Shown in pieces: positions 42,815 to 52,517 of a stretch of DNA of 64,000 nucleotides. How positions within the stretch are numbered: the stretch's first letter is position 1; each line of letters starts with the position of its first letter. The DNA is from Lysinibacillus sp. FSL W8-0992 (GTDB taxonomy: Bacteria; Bacillota; Bacilli; Bacillales_A; Planococcaceae). The DNA lies in the NCBI RefSeq assembly GCF_038008685.1, contig NZ_JBBOZQ010000001.1, positions 2,542,001 to 2,606,000 of the forward strand, given 5' to 3'. The notes under the pieces are model-generated. The model was not told the origin of the DNA. It searched no databases and saw nothing but the letters and a program-made list of their open reading frames with translations. Made by a program: the position numbers and the translations under genes.

Positions 42815-45800
42815 ATGAAAACGCTAGGAGAAAAGGAAGTCAGCATGATAACGACGTATGAGGATCTTGTGCTCGAATGGCCTTATCCTCTTATTCATAT
42901 AGATAAACTCACGATAAAACATCAAGGCAATGACCATGCGAGATTGTCCTTTACAGGAATGATTGCGGAAGAGCAAGCGCAAAAATATATTCAACGTGTC
43001 AGTCATTCAGATGAAGTCGTTGTAAAATTTGGCCGACAACAAGACATCTTGTTCTCAGGTAGAATTGAAAATGCAGAGTTGCAGGCTGCCCAAGGGGTGC
43101 ATTATGTCTCAGTTGAGGCAGTATCGTTTACAGCCAATATGGACGTTGCAAAACGCTCACGTTCTTTTCAAGATGCGAATATGACCTATATGGCGTTACT
43201 AGATACCATTGTAGGTGCTTATCCTCAAGGGGATTACATCGACCATGTTTCGAACGGTCAGGCCATTGGTCATATCTCAATTCAATACATGGAGACAGAT
43301 TGGGCATTTATCAAACGAATGGCTTCCAACCTACAGGCGGTCGTTTTTCCTGATTTACAAGGAAAGGGACCACGATTTTGGTTTGGCACACCCGAAAGTA
43401 AGAAAAGCATAACAATCGACCATCTACCTTCAGTATTACATATGGATGTAGATACATATCGATTAATTACTGAAAATGATGGTATAGATGTAAGTGAAAC
43501 CGATTATACATTTTGTGCGTTTGAAAGCACAGAAGCGTACGAGTTGGGTACATCGGTACAATTAAAGGGAAAATCCTATGTTATTACGGTTCGAGAAATT
43601 CATCTCGAAGCGGGTGTACTAAAGTTTCAATATACTGCTCAACGAGAAAAAAGTATTCGTCAACGATTAGTACGCAATTTAGATTTGATTGGCGCAGCCT
43701 TTACAGGGAAAATCATTGATGTTACGCAAAACACGGTTAAAATTCATTTAGATATCGATAAAAAACAAGAGAAAGAAAAAGCACATTGGTTTGCTTATTC
43801 AGCAGATGCAAATGGTGTCATGTATTTAATGCCGCAAAAAGGGGCACGTGCCCAATTGCATTTTCCAAGTGCTGTGGAACAAGATGCCATTGTCATTAGC
43901 TCGGTACGTGTTTCTCCTGCTACACCAGAAGGCGGACAAAAACAAACGAAAAAAATGGCAGACACGACCGTGAAATCATTGGCGACCAATGCGGGCAAAG
44001 ATATGACACTAGGGGTTGGAGATATTACCTTTAGTGCAGTAGATGGTGTATTGGACCTTAAGATGGATGATGGAGAAGGTGTAACATTTCAAAGTAACAG
44101 TACCATCATGCTAGCGGCAGATGAAACACTAGAAATAAGTGGGATGAACGAGCTATCCGTAGAAGCCGAGGAATGGATTGCCATTTCAGCGAAGGAGCAG
44201 AGTCATATTATCCTTGCTGGTGACACACAGTTAATTAGTACGCTAATTGAACAAGAGGGAATAGAGAAAAAAAGTCAACCACCGAAGTTAAATGAAGAAG
44301 CAATTGAAGCTACATCAAAAGTGGATGTGATCTTCCCGCAAAAAGCAGAGCAGAAAAAGGAGAAAAAAAGCTTCTTTAGTAAGTTGCTTGATAATGTTAG
44401 TTTAGCGTTAGATGTTGCTGGATTTATTCCCGGTATCGGGACCATCGCGGATATTGCCAACGCAGGTATTAGCTTAGTAAGAGGAGACTTTATGGGCGCA
44501 GCGATGAACATAGTCGGTGCAGTGCCAATCGTTGGGGATGCTGCAAAAACAGCCTACAAGGTCAATAAAGCGGCAAAAGTAGCAGAGGCAGCAAGTAAAA
44601 CCGCCAAGGCTGCGGATAAGGCAGTGGATGCTTCAAAAGCAGTAAAAGGGATGAAAGCCGCTTACTCCAAAGTGTCGCAAACACTCGATACGGTTTCGGC
44701 AGTAGCGAACAAAGGCACAAAAAGTATGAAAACAGCAGCCGATAAAGTGATCGCCTCGATGGATGAAGTGCTAGCTGTGTCAAAAGCTGTCGACGGTATG
44801 AAGGCGATGGCCAAAACAGAGCTGACTAAATTCAATCATCAAGTACTAAAGAAATTTAACTGTACAAAAGGTTTAAGTGATAAATTCTGTAAAAAAGGCT
44901 TTGAACCAGTTGATTTAATTACAGGGCGCATGATCTATGAAGGTGTTGACTTTGAACTACCTGGCCCTATCCCCCTTGCATGGGAACGTGCATGGTACAG
45001 TGATAGTAGTCGAGTTGGATTAACGGGACATGGTATGCACTTTACATACGATCTAGCCTTAGAAATATTTGAAGAAGAAGAGCTAATCGGCATTGTGGTG
45101 ACGGATGGTCGCGCAATAGGGTTTCCAATTTTACCAATTAATTTACCATATTTTAATAAAAAAGATAGAATGACCCTGAAAAATACAGGTGTGGAATACC
45201 ATTTGTTTGAGCATGATACACGCTTGCTTTATGTATTTGAACAAACAACCGAGACGACATACCGATTAAAAGAAGTAAGAAATGAGCAAGATCACCATAT
45301 TCAATTTACGTATAACCTGAAAGGCTTCTTATCACAAGTAACAGATAGCGTAGGGCGCGTACTAGATGTTACGACAAATGAAGCGGGCAGAATGATAGAA
45401 GTCGCTTTACGTAACCAAACGAGTCGTGAAGTGTTAGTGCGCTATGTTTACAATGATGTTCAAGATTTAATCGAAATCCAAGATGTATTAGGGCAAAGTA
45501 CACATATCCAATATGTCAATCATTTAATGATGCAAAAAATAGACCGTAATAAAAATAGTTTCTACTGGCGCTATGATGGGCCAACAACTGGTGCACGCGT
45601 TATTAAAACATGGGGAGATGGCAATGTTCTAGCGGGTGAGCTTGCCTATTACGATGGCTATAACGAAATTACCAATAGCTTAGGGCATACAAGTACTTAC
45701 TATTTTAATGAAGATAACCTATGTACAAAAATTATGTATCCAGATGGTAGTGAGGTCAGCTATGACTATAATGAGGACTTTGAATTACTGCAAGAAGTAG

Positions 45801-48343
45801 ATGAAGATGGTCGTGTAACAACTTTCAGCTATGATGAATGGGCAAACCCAGTCACGATGACGCTGGCAGATGGCAGTACGTTATCCTCTCAGCATGATGA
45901 CAAAGATCGGTTGATTCAGGCAATTAATCCAGAGGGCGGTAGTCGCCAGTGGATTTATAATGAAGACGGGACATTACAGGCATCGGTTTTAGAAGATGGT
46001 ACAAAGACTGAATTTTCCTATAATGAACATCGTTTAATTGACACAGTGACAAATGCGCAAGGCCATATGGTAACCTTAACGTATGACGCTGACCTAAATT
46101 TAAGCCGAGTAACATTACCAGATGGGACAAGTTCAACATGGACATACGACCGTCGTGGAAACTGCACAAGCACAACTAATCCACTCGGTGCCACAGAAAA
46201 GTTCCGTTATGACCAATTAAATCGCCTAGTACGCGCAAATCTATCCGATGGTAACGACGTTCAACTAAAGTACAATGCTTATGATGATATTATTTTTGCA
46301 AAGGATAACCATACACAAGTCGCCTTTGATTACACGATTCTAGGCAGCTTAATATCCCGCAAACAAGGTGGCAAGCAAGTACAATTCACCTACGATACAG
46401 AGGAGCAATTAACCGCTGTTATTAATGAAAAAGGCGAAGCGTACAAATTTGAACGCGATACAAAAGGCAATATCTTTAAGGAAATCGGCTTTGATGACAT
46501 GGCAAAAACGTATGAGCGAAGTCTAGCAGGATTAGTGCAGCGGATTCAACGCCCAGGGAATCGTTGGACAGCCTATCAGCACGATTCGCTAGGAAATGTC
46601 ATCCGCTCTGACTACTATGACGGCACGTGGGAAACATTTAGCTATGACAAAAACGGCGCATTACAAGAGACAGAAAATGAGCATGTAACCGTCAAGCTAG
46701 AACGAGATTCATCTGGGCAAGTGATCAAGGAATGGCAAAATGACCAGTGGATTGCGAGTAGCTATGATGAGCTAGGCAATCGCTCCCAAATAACAAGTCG
46801 CCTCGGTGCCAAAATCGATGTCACACGTAATGAGCTGGGCAATGTCTTGCAAATGACCGCAACTCGCTCCGAGCAAGCCCAGTGGACAGCCTTGATGCAA
46901 TACAATGAACTCGGTCAAGAGATTGAGCGAATCCTACCAGGGGATGTTATTAGTAAATGGCAATATGATATCACAGGTAGACCAACACACCATCGCGTAA
47001 GTAGTCAAAGCAGAGATACCCGAAGACGTGCCTACAATTGGGGCGTCAATCATCAATTACGTAGTATGGCCAACGAGCTAACGGGTGTAAAAGTGACTTA
47101 TGGTTACGACGAATTTAGTAACCTCGTGTGGGCCAATCAAGACAGTCGTCAATTTGATTTCTTATATCGCAGTGTCGATGATGTCGGCAATCTATATGAA
47201 ACAAAAGACAAAAAAGACCGTGTCTATGGCGCAGGCAGTAGATTATTAGAAACAAAAGACGCCAAATTCTCCTATGACGAAGAAGGAAATCTCGTAGAGA
47301 AAGTCGAAAATAATGGAGATACATGGAAGTACGAGTACTATGGCAATGGTATGATGGCGAAGGTCATGAAGCCAGATATGACAGAAGTTACGTTCAAGTA
47401 TGATTCGTTAGACAGGCGGATAGAGAAGAGTTCGGAAGGTAGAGCTACTCATTTTGTGTGGGATGGCAATACGATTCTGCACGAGTATTTCTCGCAGGAT
47501 AATTCAGTGGAGAATGCCTTACAGACAGTTGACTTAGACAGTCTCGTTACATGGGTATTCAATGATGGCTTTGTTCCTTCTGCAAAAATCACGAATAAAG
47601 GCAGCTACAGCATTATTAGTGATTATCTCGGAACGCCTGTTGAAGCCTATGATGAACAAGGTCAAAAGGTTTGGTCGGCTGAGCTTGATGTGTATGGACG
47701 AGTGAACGAGTTTACGGGTGAGAAAGATTTTATTCCGTTTAGGTATCAAGGGCAGTATGAAGATTTAGAGATTGGATTGTATTATAACCGATTCCGATAC
47801 TATGACCCAGAGCAAGGGAATTATACGCAAGTTGACCCGATTGGGCTAGCGGGTGGGAATCCTACGCTTTATGGGTATGTTCATGATCCTAACAGAGAAA
47901 TTGACTTGTTTGGTTTATCGAGAGCACCTAGTCAAATTCTAGCTGGTAACTTAAAGAAAGGCGGTAGTAAGACAACTGGATACCAGGCTCATCATGTGAT
48001 TCCAACCAATGTTTGGAAACGATATAAAACGTTTTTTGACGATATAGGGATAGGGGGATTAAGAGATGAGGCTTTTAACGGTATTATGATTCCAAGTAAC
48101 CCTAATACCCTTCAAAAAAGTTCCTTTAACTTTATTCATAATACACATCATTCTCTATATAACAGTCATGTAGTAAATGAGATAAAATTCATTTCGGAAG
48201 ATTTTGATAATGGGATCATAGACGAAAAGACGGCAAGAGGAAAAGTTAGAAAATTACAAATGAATCTAAAGAATCAACTTTCAATGGGGCACTCTGATAC
48301 AGCACAGTCCAAAAAATATCCAAATTGCAAGAGATTGGGGTAA
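42815..48343 (+). CDS. VgrG-Rhs effector with C-terminal AHH nuclease toxin
   Basis: 1842 residues. Residues 1-390 are a VgrG-like hub and OB spike (FQDANMTYMALL, YMETDWAFIKRMAS, FTGKIIDVTQNTVKIHLDID); 390-480 a short beta-helix tip. Residues about 525-585 are hydrophobic and Ala/Gly-rich (LALDVAGFIPGIGTIADIAN), a possible membrane-translocation segment. The Rhs/YD repeat shell (about 700-1690) ends in the core RYYDPEQGNYTQVDPIGLAG...DLFGL, where the usual second DPxGL is DLFGL. The toxin tip (about 1702-1842) has YQAHHVIPTNVW (His1726-His1727), an AHH-type HNH nuclease. GGAGG is at 42804-42808. Confidence 0.92.
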   Translation: MKTLGEKEVSMITTYEDLVLEWPYPLIHIDKLTIKHQGNDHARLSFTGMIAEEQAQKYIQRVSHSDEVVVKFGRQQDILFSGRIENAELQAAQGVHYVSVEAVSFTANMDVAKRSRSFQDANMTYMALLDTIVGAYPQGDYIDHVSNGQAIGHISIQYMETDWAFIKRMASNLQAVVFPDLQGKGPRFWFGTPESKKSITIDHLPSVLHMDVDTYRLITENDGIDVSETDYTFCAFESTEAYELGTSVQLKGKSYVITVREIHLEAGVLKFQYTAQREKSIRQRLVRNLDLIGAAFTGKIIDVTQNTVKIHLDIDKKQEKEKAHWFAYSADANGVMYLMPQKGARAQLHFPSAVEQDAIVISSVRVSPATPEGGQKQTKKMADTTVKSLATNAGKDMTLGVGDITFSAVDGVLDLKMDDGEGVTFQSNSTIMLAADETLEISGMNELSVEAEEWIAISAKEQSHIILAGDTQLISTLIEQEGIEKKSQPPKLNEEAIEATSKVDVIFPQKAEQKKEKKSFFSKLLDNVSLALDVAGFIPGIGTIADIANAGISLVRGDFMGAAMNIVGAVPIVGDAAKTAYKVNKAAKVAEAASKTAKAADKAVDASKAVKGMKAAYSKVSQTLDTVSAVANKGTKSMKTAADKVIASMDEVLAVSKAVDGMKAMAKTELTKFNHQVLKKFNCTKGLSDKFCKKGFEPVDLITGRMIYEGVDFELPGPIPLAWERAWYSDSSRVGLTGHGMHFTYDLALEIFEEEELIGIVVTDGRAIGFPILPINLPYFNKKDRMTLKNTGVEYHLFEHDTRLLYVFEQTTETTYRLKEVRNEQDHHIQFTYNLKGFLSQVTDSVGRVLDVTTNEAGRMIEVALRNQTSREVLVRYVYNDVQDLIEIQDVLGQSTHIQYVNHLMMQKIDRNKNSFYWRYDGPTTGARVIKTWGDGNVLAGELAYYDGYNEITNSLGHTSTYYFNEDNLCTKIMYPDGSEVSYDYNEDFELLQEVDEDGRVTTFSYDEWANPVTMTLADGSTLSSQHDDKDRLIQAINPEGGSRQWIYNEDGTLQASVLEDGTKTEFSYNEHRLIDTVTNAQGHMVTLTYDADLNLSRVTLPDGTSSTWTYDRRGNCTSTTNPLGATEKFRYDQLNRLVRANLSDGNDVQLKYNAYDDIIFAKDNHTQVAFDYTILGSLISRKQGGKQVQFTYDTEEQLTAVINEKGEAYKFERDTKGNIFKEIGFDDMAKTYERSLAGLVQRIQRPGNRWTAYQHDSLGNVIRSDYYDGTWETFSYDKNGALQETENEHVTVKLERDSSGQVIKEWQNDQWIASSYDELGNRSQITSRLGAKIDVTRNELGNVLQMTATRSEQAQWTALMQYNELGQEIERILPGDVISKWQYDITGRPTHHRVSSQSRDTRRRAYNWGVNHQLRSMANELTGVKVTYGYDEFSNLVWANQDSRQFDFLYRSVDDVGNLYETKDKKDRVYGAGSRLLETKDAKFSYDEEGNLVEKVENNGDTWKYEYYGNGMMAKVMKPDMTEVTFKYDSLDRRIEKSSEGRATHFVWDGNTILHEYFSQDNSVENALQTVDLDSLVTWVFNDGFVPSAKITNKGSYSIISDYLGTPVEAYDEQGQKVWSAELDVYGRVNEFTGEKDFIPFRYQGQYEDLEIGLYYNRFRYYDPEQGNYTQVDPIGLAGGNPTLYGYVHDPNREIDLFGLSRAPSQILAGNLKKGGSKTTGYQAHHVIPTNVWKRYKTFFDDIGIGGLRDEAFNGIMIPSNPNTLQKSSFNFIHNTHHSLYNSHVVNEIKFISEDFDNGIIDEKTARGKVRKLQMNLKNQLSMGHSDTAQSKKYPNCKRLG

Positions 48344-48348
48344 TTAAT

Positions 48349-48978
48349 TTGAAAAAATATATGATAATAAACGACAAACTCACGACACCTATTTTCTTAG
48401 ATGGAGTAATACATGAACATTTTGATGAAACAATGTATCACGAAGGAATGGGGTATAGTTGGAATCGTCATTTTTTTAACAAAGATGATTTTCCTAAAGA
48501 GTTGTGGTTGATTACAACAAGCAAAATTGAATTTGACTATTATGAAAGTTTTTTAGGTCATATAGTTGAAGAACAGCTATTAAATCTAATATTAGATTCA
48601 AAGTCATTAAATGAATATGTGATAGCGAAACTTAATATAGTTAATACAAAGGGCAAGTCAAAGGTAAAGAAAAATAAAAACTATTATTTTATTAAATATT
48701 TTGATGGTATTTCTTTAGTGGATTATGAAAATTCAGAATTTACGTCTAGAGAAGTACCTAAAAATAAGATTTTTAAAACCGAAGGGGCATTTGTTGAAAA
48801 ATATAAAAAAATTGTTTTTAAAAATACTGATTTTGATGTATATCGGTTAAAGGATTTAAGGTTAAGTTCATTCTTATTTTGTTCAGATAAATTTATGCAA
48901 AGATGTATACAACTAAAATTAATAGGTTTAAAATTTGTAGAATTAAATGAAGTAGTAGCACATATTAACTCTCGCTAG
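48349..48978 (+). CDS. Immunity protein for the AHH toxin
   Basis: 209 residues from TTG 48349, eight bases after GATTGGGG; ATG 48361 is an alternative and the frame also opens at TTG 48325 inside the toxin gene. The protein is soluble and acidic/aromatic (MIINDKLTTPIFLDGVIHEHFDE; YYFIKYFDGISLVDYENSEF; SFLFCSDKFMQRCIQLKLIG). I recall similar proteins with an Imm11/DUF1629-like end, but the main evidence is position directly after the toxin tip. Base composition is more AT-rich than the Rhs gene. Confidence 0.75.
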   Translation: MKKYMIINDKLTTPIFLDGVIHEHFDETMYHEGMGYSWNRHFFNKDDFPKELWLITTSKIEFDYYESFLGHIVEEQLLNLILDSKSLNEYVIAKLNIVNTKGKSKVKKNKNYYFIKYFDGISLVDYENSEFTSREVPKNKIFKTEGAFVEKYKKIVFKNTDFDVYRLKDLRLSSFLFCSDKFMQRCIQLKLIGLKFVELNEVVAHINSR

Positions 48979-49108
48979 ATAAAATTTGGAGGGTTAATTA
49001 CTAGAATTAAAAGCTATATAAGGTTTGGACTAGAAATCAATAATTGATAAATAATTTGTCGGTCCCTATTTACAATAATTACTTAAAAATAGCGTATAAA
49101 TCCATTAA

Positions 49109-49903
49109 ATGTGGATTTATATGCTTATTCTTTTTAATTTACTTATATCAAATGCTCAAAAACAAAAAGGCGAACTAGATGCAACTGTTGATGTATTGAA
49201 AAATACATACGGTGAAATAAAAGAATTAGTGACCAACCCAGTAGGTGTTTTCAATAATCTAGTGGCCGCAGTTTCACATCCAATTGAAACGACAAAGTCT
49301 CTAGCAAATTCGGTAAAAAACTCCTACGAAAAAGATGTGCTCAATGGAAATGCGTATTCAAAATCTAAGTGGATGACGAATGCAAAGCTAACCACTGCCA
49401 CAGCTATTGTTGGAACAAAAGGTGCTGGCTCCGTAACGAAAATCGGGAAACTGCCTGATGATTTACCTCCTCCAAAGCCTACTAAAAATCCTAGTAAGCC
49501 TGAAGGGACTAAGGGTACGGGTAAAGTTCAAACTGGTGGTAGAGAACTTTCAGTAGATGAATATTTAAAACGACTTGATGAAGCGGATGATATGTACGAA
49601 TCCTTTAGAAAATCCAAAACGGATGTAAATTCTATTGCTAAAAATACAGGAATGACTGAACAAAGGGTACAAAGAATCAAAGATCATTTATTGTTCAAAG
49701 AGCACATTAAAGAACATGGAGTTGGACGTTTTGATTCAGATTATGAAATTGCACAAGCATGGGATAGGCTCCAAAAAGGGACCCACAAAAAGAATGATAT
49801 TGATTTATTAAATCATGAACTTTTTGAGTCGAGATTTGAAGGAATATTTAAAACGGACTATAGGACGTCCCATGATAAAACAGTAGAGTCTGGGCGTCCA
49901 TAG
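49109..49903 (+). pseudogene. Orphan toxin tip with LXG-type pre-toxin region
   Basis: The open frame encodes 264 residues without a convincing ribosome site at ATG 49109, and the first 15 residues look like read-through of intergenic DNA. From about residue 22 it reads as the C-terminal part of LXG/WXG-type toxins: DATVDVLKNTYGEIKELVTNPVGVF, HPIETTKSLANSVKNSYEKDV, TATAIVGTKGAGSVTKIGK, a Pro-rich linker, then a 110-residue toxin domain (GRELSVDEYLKRLDEADD...LLNHELFESRFEGIFKTDYRTSHDKTVESGRP). The delivery domain is missing. I infer a displaced cassette that serves as a recombination reservoir. Confidence 0.65.
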
Positions 49904-49926
49904 CATCCACCAGAGGAGGAATAAAG

Positions 49927-50178
49927 TTGGCTTCATACGTTTTATTACTAAAAGAATATGAAGATAATGAAACTGTAGTTTACAGATTCGGACCTAATGA
50001 AAATATTATGGGAAAAATTGAGTTAAATAAATTTACTAGAAAATTTTCAGAGTTAGAAGTTATCCCAGATAACAATTTTCCAACTAAGTTTTATTATGAT
50101 AGAGCTGCTCAAAGATTGGCAGTTTGCCTAGTAAAAGAAGGTGGTGTATTTCCTGATAGAACAGCTTTCGAATCATAG
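49927..50178 (+). CDS. Small immunity protein for the orphan toxin tip
   Basis: 83 residues from TTG 49927 behind AGGAGGA. The protein (MASYVLLLKEYEDNETVVYRF...FYYDRAAQRLAVCLVKEGG) is soluble, fits the small immunity proteins found after this toxin tip, and keeps an intact frame although the toxin lost its N terminus. A terminator follows. Confidence 0.78.
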   Translation: MASYVLLLKEYEDNETVVYRFGPNENIMGKIELNKFTRKFSELEVIPDNNFPTKFYYDRAAQRLAVCLVKEGGVFPDRTAFES

Positions 50179-50190
50179 TAACTTAAAATT

Positions 50191-50226
50191 ACCTTGATTG
50201 GCTAAAAGCCTTTCAAGGTTTTTTAC
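50191..50226 (+). terminator. Terminator after the small immunity gene
   Basis: ACCTTGATTGGC...GCCTTTCAAGGTTTTTT. Confidence 0.75.
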
Positions 50227-50853
50227 TTTAATTATATTAAATCAGCTGATATTTGAGTGAGACAACAAGAAAAAATGATTTGTTTGAGAATCGCGAGCTC
50301 ATGAAGGAAGTACCATTATGGAGTTCGATTTTACAAGTAGGATAGAGTGACAAGTACGATAATTAAGCGAGATGACATTGTACAGGAACTACATTGAATG
50401 GCTAACAAACTAACGAGAATGACAAAGCTCGTGGCGATAAATAAGGATATAAATAGTTTTTTAATTGTGTACAGTTAAAGATATCTTTGAATTTGAATTA
50501 ATAACTCATGAAGGCTAGACCATCAAGGAGTACTATTTTAACAATTAAGCAATAAGAGCGAGAATAGGCGAGATGACAATTTATTTACAAGGACCACTTA
50601 TGGGTGGCAAAAGCAACAAACTCCCGAGATTAAACAAGCTAAAGGGTTTAAACGTTACACTTGCCATGTGGTAAAAAAGATGTCATACTGTCAATACTAA
50701 ACTAACTTATAAAACTTGCAAATATTAATAAACTTAAAGCACTTGATTGTCTATAACAGGCGAAAAGTGCTTTTTTTGCATGTTTAAATACGGATTACGA
50801 TTATTTAATTAGTGTACTAAGTATTAAATTTTATACAAGGGGAAGAAAATGCG
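50227..50853 (+). other. Non-coding remnant region
   Basis: About 600 bases without a supported gene. Two imperfect direct repeats are visible, both containing GCGAGATGACA followed by TACA-GGA (near 50370-50395 and 50567-50610) and later ACAAACTAACGAGA / ACAAACTCCCGAGA. A hairpin with T tract (GCACTT...AAGTGCTTTTTTT) lies at 50737-50778. It looks like decayed coding DNA between cassettes. Confidence 0.5.
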
Positions 50854-50982
50854 ATGGAAATAGAGGTTTCAATAGATAAATTTGTTATAGATAATAAGGA
50901 TGTTCCACATTCAGCATTTTTACGTGTTTACATGTTGAGGGTGAAGAAATATAAAGTGAAAATGAATATTTATAGTGGATAA
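50854..50982 (+). CDS. Short peptide gene, probably a truncated remnant
   Basis: 42 residues (MEIEVSIDKFVIDNKDVPHS...). AAGGGGAAG lies upstream of the ATG. There is no family match I recognise. Its position among immunity cassettes suggests the 5' end of a broken immunity gene. Confidence 0.35.
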   Translation: MEIEVSIDKFVIDNKDVPHSAFLRVYMLRVKKYKVKMNIYSG

Positions 50983-51165
50983 CTTTAATGTGGCGAATAT
51001 GGTTTAATTCCTTTCTATATAACACATCACTACGCTGCACTGCTTATTATAGTGCTAAACTATTTACAAAAATTGTACCGAGGATTGTAGTAATTTTAAT
51101 TTGTGTATCATACTTAAAAAGAGTAGCATCAAACTTTCATAATCAAAATCAAAGGAGGAACCATT

Positions 51166-51492
51166 GTGAAAAAACTTGATTCTGAATTCAAATATTTATC
51201 GGACATGTACGAAGATTCTTATTATCCATCGTTTTTAGTGGATAAAATTAAATCAAACATTATTAAAGTAGTTCATTTTATGGAAGAAGGCAATCATTCA
51301 GTTGAGGAGGTTCAGGAAAAGTTAGATGAAATGACTGTAGCAATCAATGAACTACAGGATGAGTTTTATCAAAATGATAGTGAAATTGAAACTGTTGCAC
51401 GAGATTCTATCGCAATAACCGTAGAAGAAATTTTACAATATTTTGAGGTTGATATAGATATTGAAGAAGCTTTAAGAGAAAGAGATTGGTGA
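51166..51492 (+). CDS. DUF5713-like protein, probable immunity protein
   Basis: 108 residues from GTG 51166 behind AAAGGAGG. Helical and acidic: YLSDMYEDSYYPSFLVDKIK, EKLDEMTVAINELQDEF, NDSEIETVARDSIA, and a C-terminal EEALRERDW. This is the DUF5713 pattern as I recall it, seen among toxin immunity clusters. No toxin lies upstream, so it would be an orphan antitoxin. Confidence 0.7.
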   Translation: MKKLDSEFKYLSDMYEDSYYPSFLVDKIKSNIIKVVHFMEEGNHSVEEVQEKLDEMTVAINELQDEFYQNDSEIETVARDSIAITVEEILQYFEVDIDIEEALRERDW

Positions 51493-51611
51493 AATATAAA
51501 AAATGTGAAATCACTCTTTTTCTTTTTTTATGTTTTTGACCTTTTCAAAAGGCGAGTGATATACCACTCGGACGATTAAACCAATTTCACTTATAAAAAA
51601 ATCCAAATAAT

Positions 51612-51648
51612 GCACTTGATTGCCTAATACGCAACAAGTGCTTTTTTA
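51612..51648 (+). terminator. Terminator after the DUF5713 gene region
   Basis: GCACTTGATTGC...GCAACAAGTGCTTTTTT; similar to the hairpin at 50737-50778, suggesting the two were copied. Confidence 0.75.
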
Positions 51649-51750
51649 TGTTTGCACGACTATACTCATATTTTTAAATTACATAATACTCTTCAATTAT
51701 AGAGGTATTTAGAAATAGTTGAACTATTGAACTTTACATAAAATCAAAAA

Positions 51751-51822
51751 AATACTATTTTATAGAAAAAACCAATATTGTATAATGAACGTAAATTTTA
51801 ATATATTCATTGGGAGGTCAAT
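51751..51822 (+). repeat. Second copy of the toxin promoter/leader
   Basis: Near-identical to 21826-21895: ATTTTATAGAAAAAACCA, then TATAAT at 51781-51786, ACGTAAA and GGGAGGTC before the ATG. Direct orientation relative to the left copy. Confidence 0.85.
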
Positions 51823-52020
51823 ATGTCAATTAATACTAACTTTAATCAGCAACATTCTACTTATGTATCTGTGAAAAGATTTAGTAGCGCTAATCCATTA
51901 CTTGCTACATCAAACCAAAACAATGACAAAAGCATTAAAAAATTTGCACTTCAACAGCATGACACCTTTTCTATTTCCAGTGAAGCAAGAAATATGCTAC
52001 TGGCAGCAAGTGGAGCCTAA
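51823..52020 (+). pseudogene. Toxin N-terminal leader domain without toxin
   Basis: 65 residues, matching residues 1-62 of the toxin at 21896 at most positions (MSINTNFNQQHSTYVSVKRF...DTFSISSEARNMLL), then a stop after AASGA. The toxin domain has been lost; the immunity paralogue follows after 2 bases. It could still be translated as a free leader peptide. Confidence 0.8.
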
Positions 52021-52022
52021 AA

Positions 52023-52499
52023 ATGAAAATTAGATTTGATCTTGAAGATAATGATGTAGAGGTTCTTCCAAATAAAAACGTGCATGCAGATTTTTATCTC
52101 GACAGCTATTTAGAAGTAATTGTACTTGAAAATAATAAAGAAACTTTACTCTTCTCCACAACGATACACAGTACAATTATTATTACATTCAGTCGACAAT
52201 TATTAGAGTTATATCAAACAGGTAAGAAACTCATTCTTGATACTTTTGGTAATGCGAACGTCTATACCTTTAAAAAAGCTGGAAATAATGTAATTATTAC
52301 AAATTTTAGTGTGTTTTCTAATTCAGAAGAATGGCAATATACATTTGAGTTTAATGCATTTATGAAGGCTTATACGAAAGGGTTACGACAACATTTACAA
52401 AATTTAATAGGAAAAGATGCGAATATTGTAAAACGTCCAGACTTTATCCTATTGAAGGAAAGATTAAAGGGTTTAGAAGAGGTTCTCTACCGGAAATAA
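52023..52499 (+). CDS. Immunity protein paralogue, copy 4
   Basis: 158 residues of the same family as 22726, 23221 and 23757. Residues about 48-150 are almost identical to copy 2 (IHSTIIITFSRQLLELYQTG...GLRQHLQNLIGKDANIVKRP). It is retained without its toxin. The start ATG comes two bases after the leader-domain stop, so translation is coupled. Confidence 0.78.
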   Translation: MKIRFDLEDNDVEVLPNKNVHADFYLDSYLEVIVLENNKETLLFSTTIHSTIIITFSRQLLELYQTGKKLILDTFGNANVYTFKKAGNNVIITNFSVFSNSEEWQYTFEFNAFMKAYTKGLRQHLQNLIGKDANIVKRPDFILLKERLKGLEEVLYRK

Positions 52500-52517
52500 T
52501 TCTAGAAAAAAGAAAAA

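Noticed and set aside
24518-48343. Ordinary prophage
   Set aside because: No integrase, terminase, capsid, portal, holin or lysin genes; the kinase/FHA/phosphatase and Rhs genes do not fit a phage.
49109-49903. Complete functional toxin gene
   Set aside because: No ribosome site at the start, and the N-terminal delivery domain expected for LXG toxins is missing.
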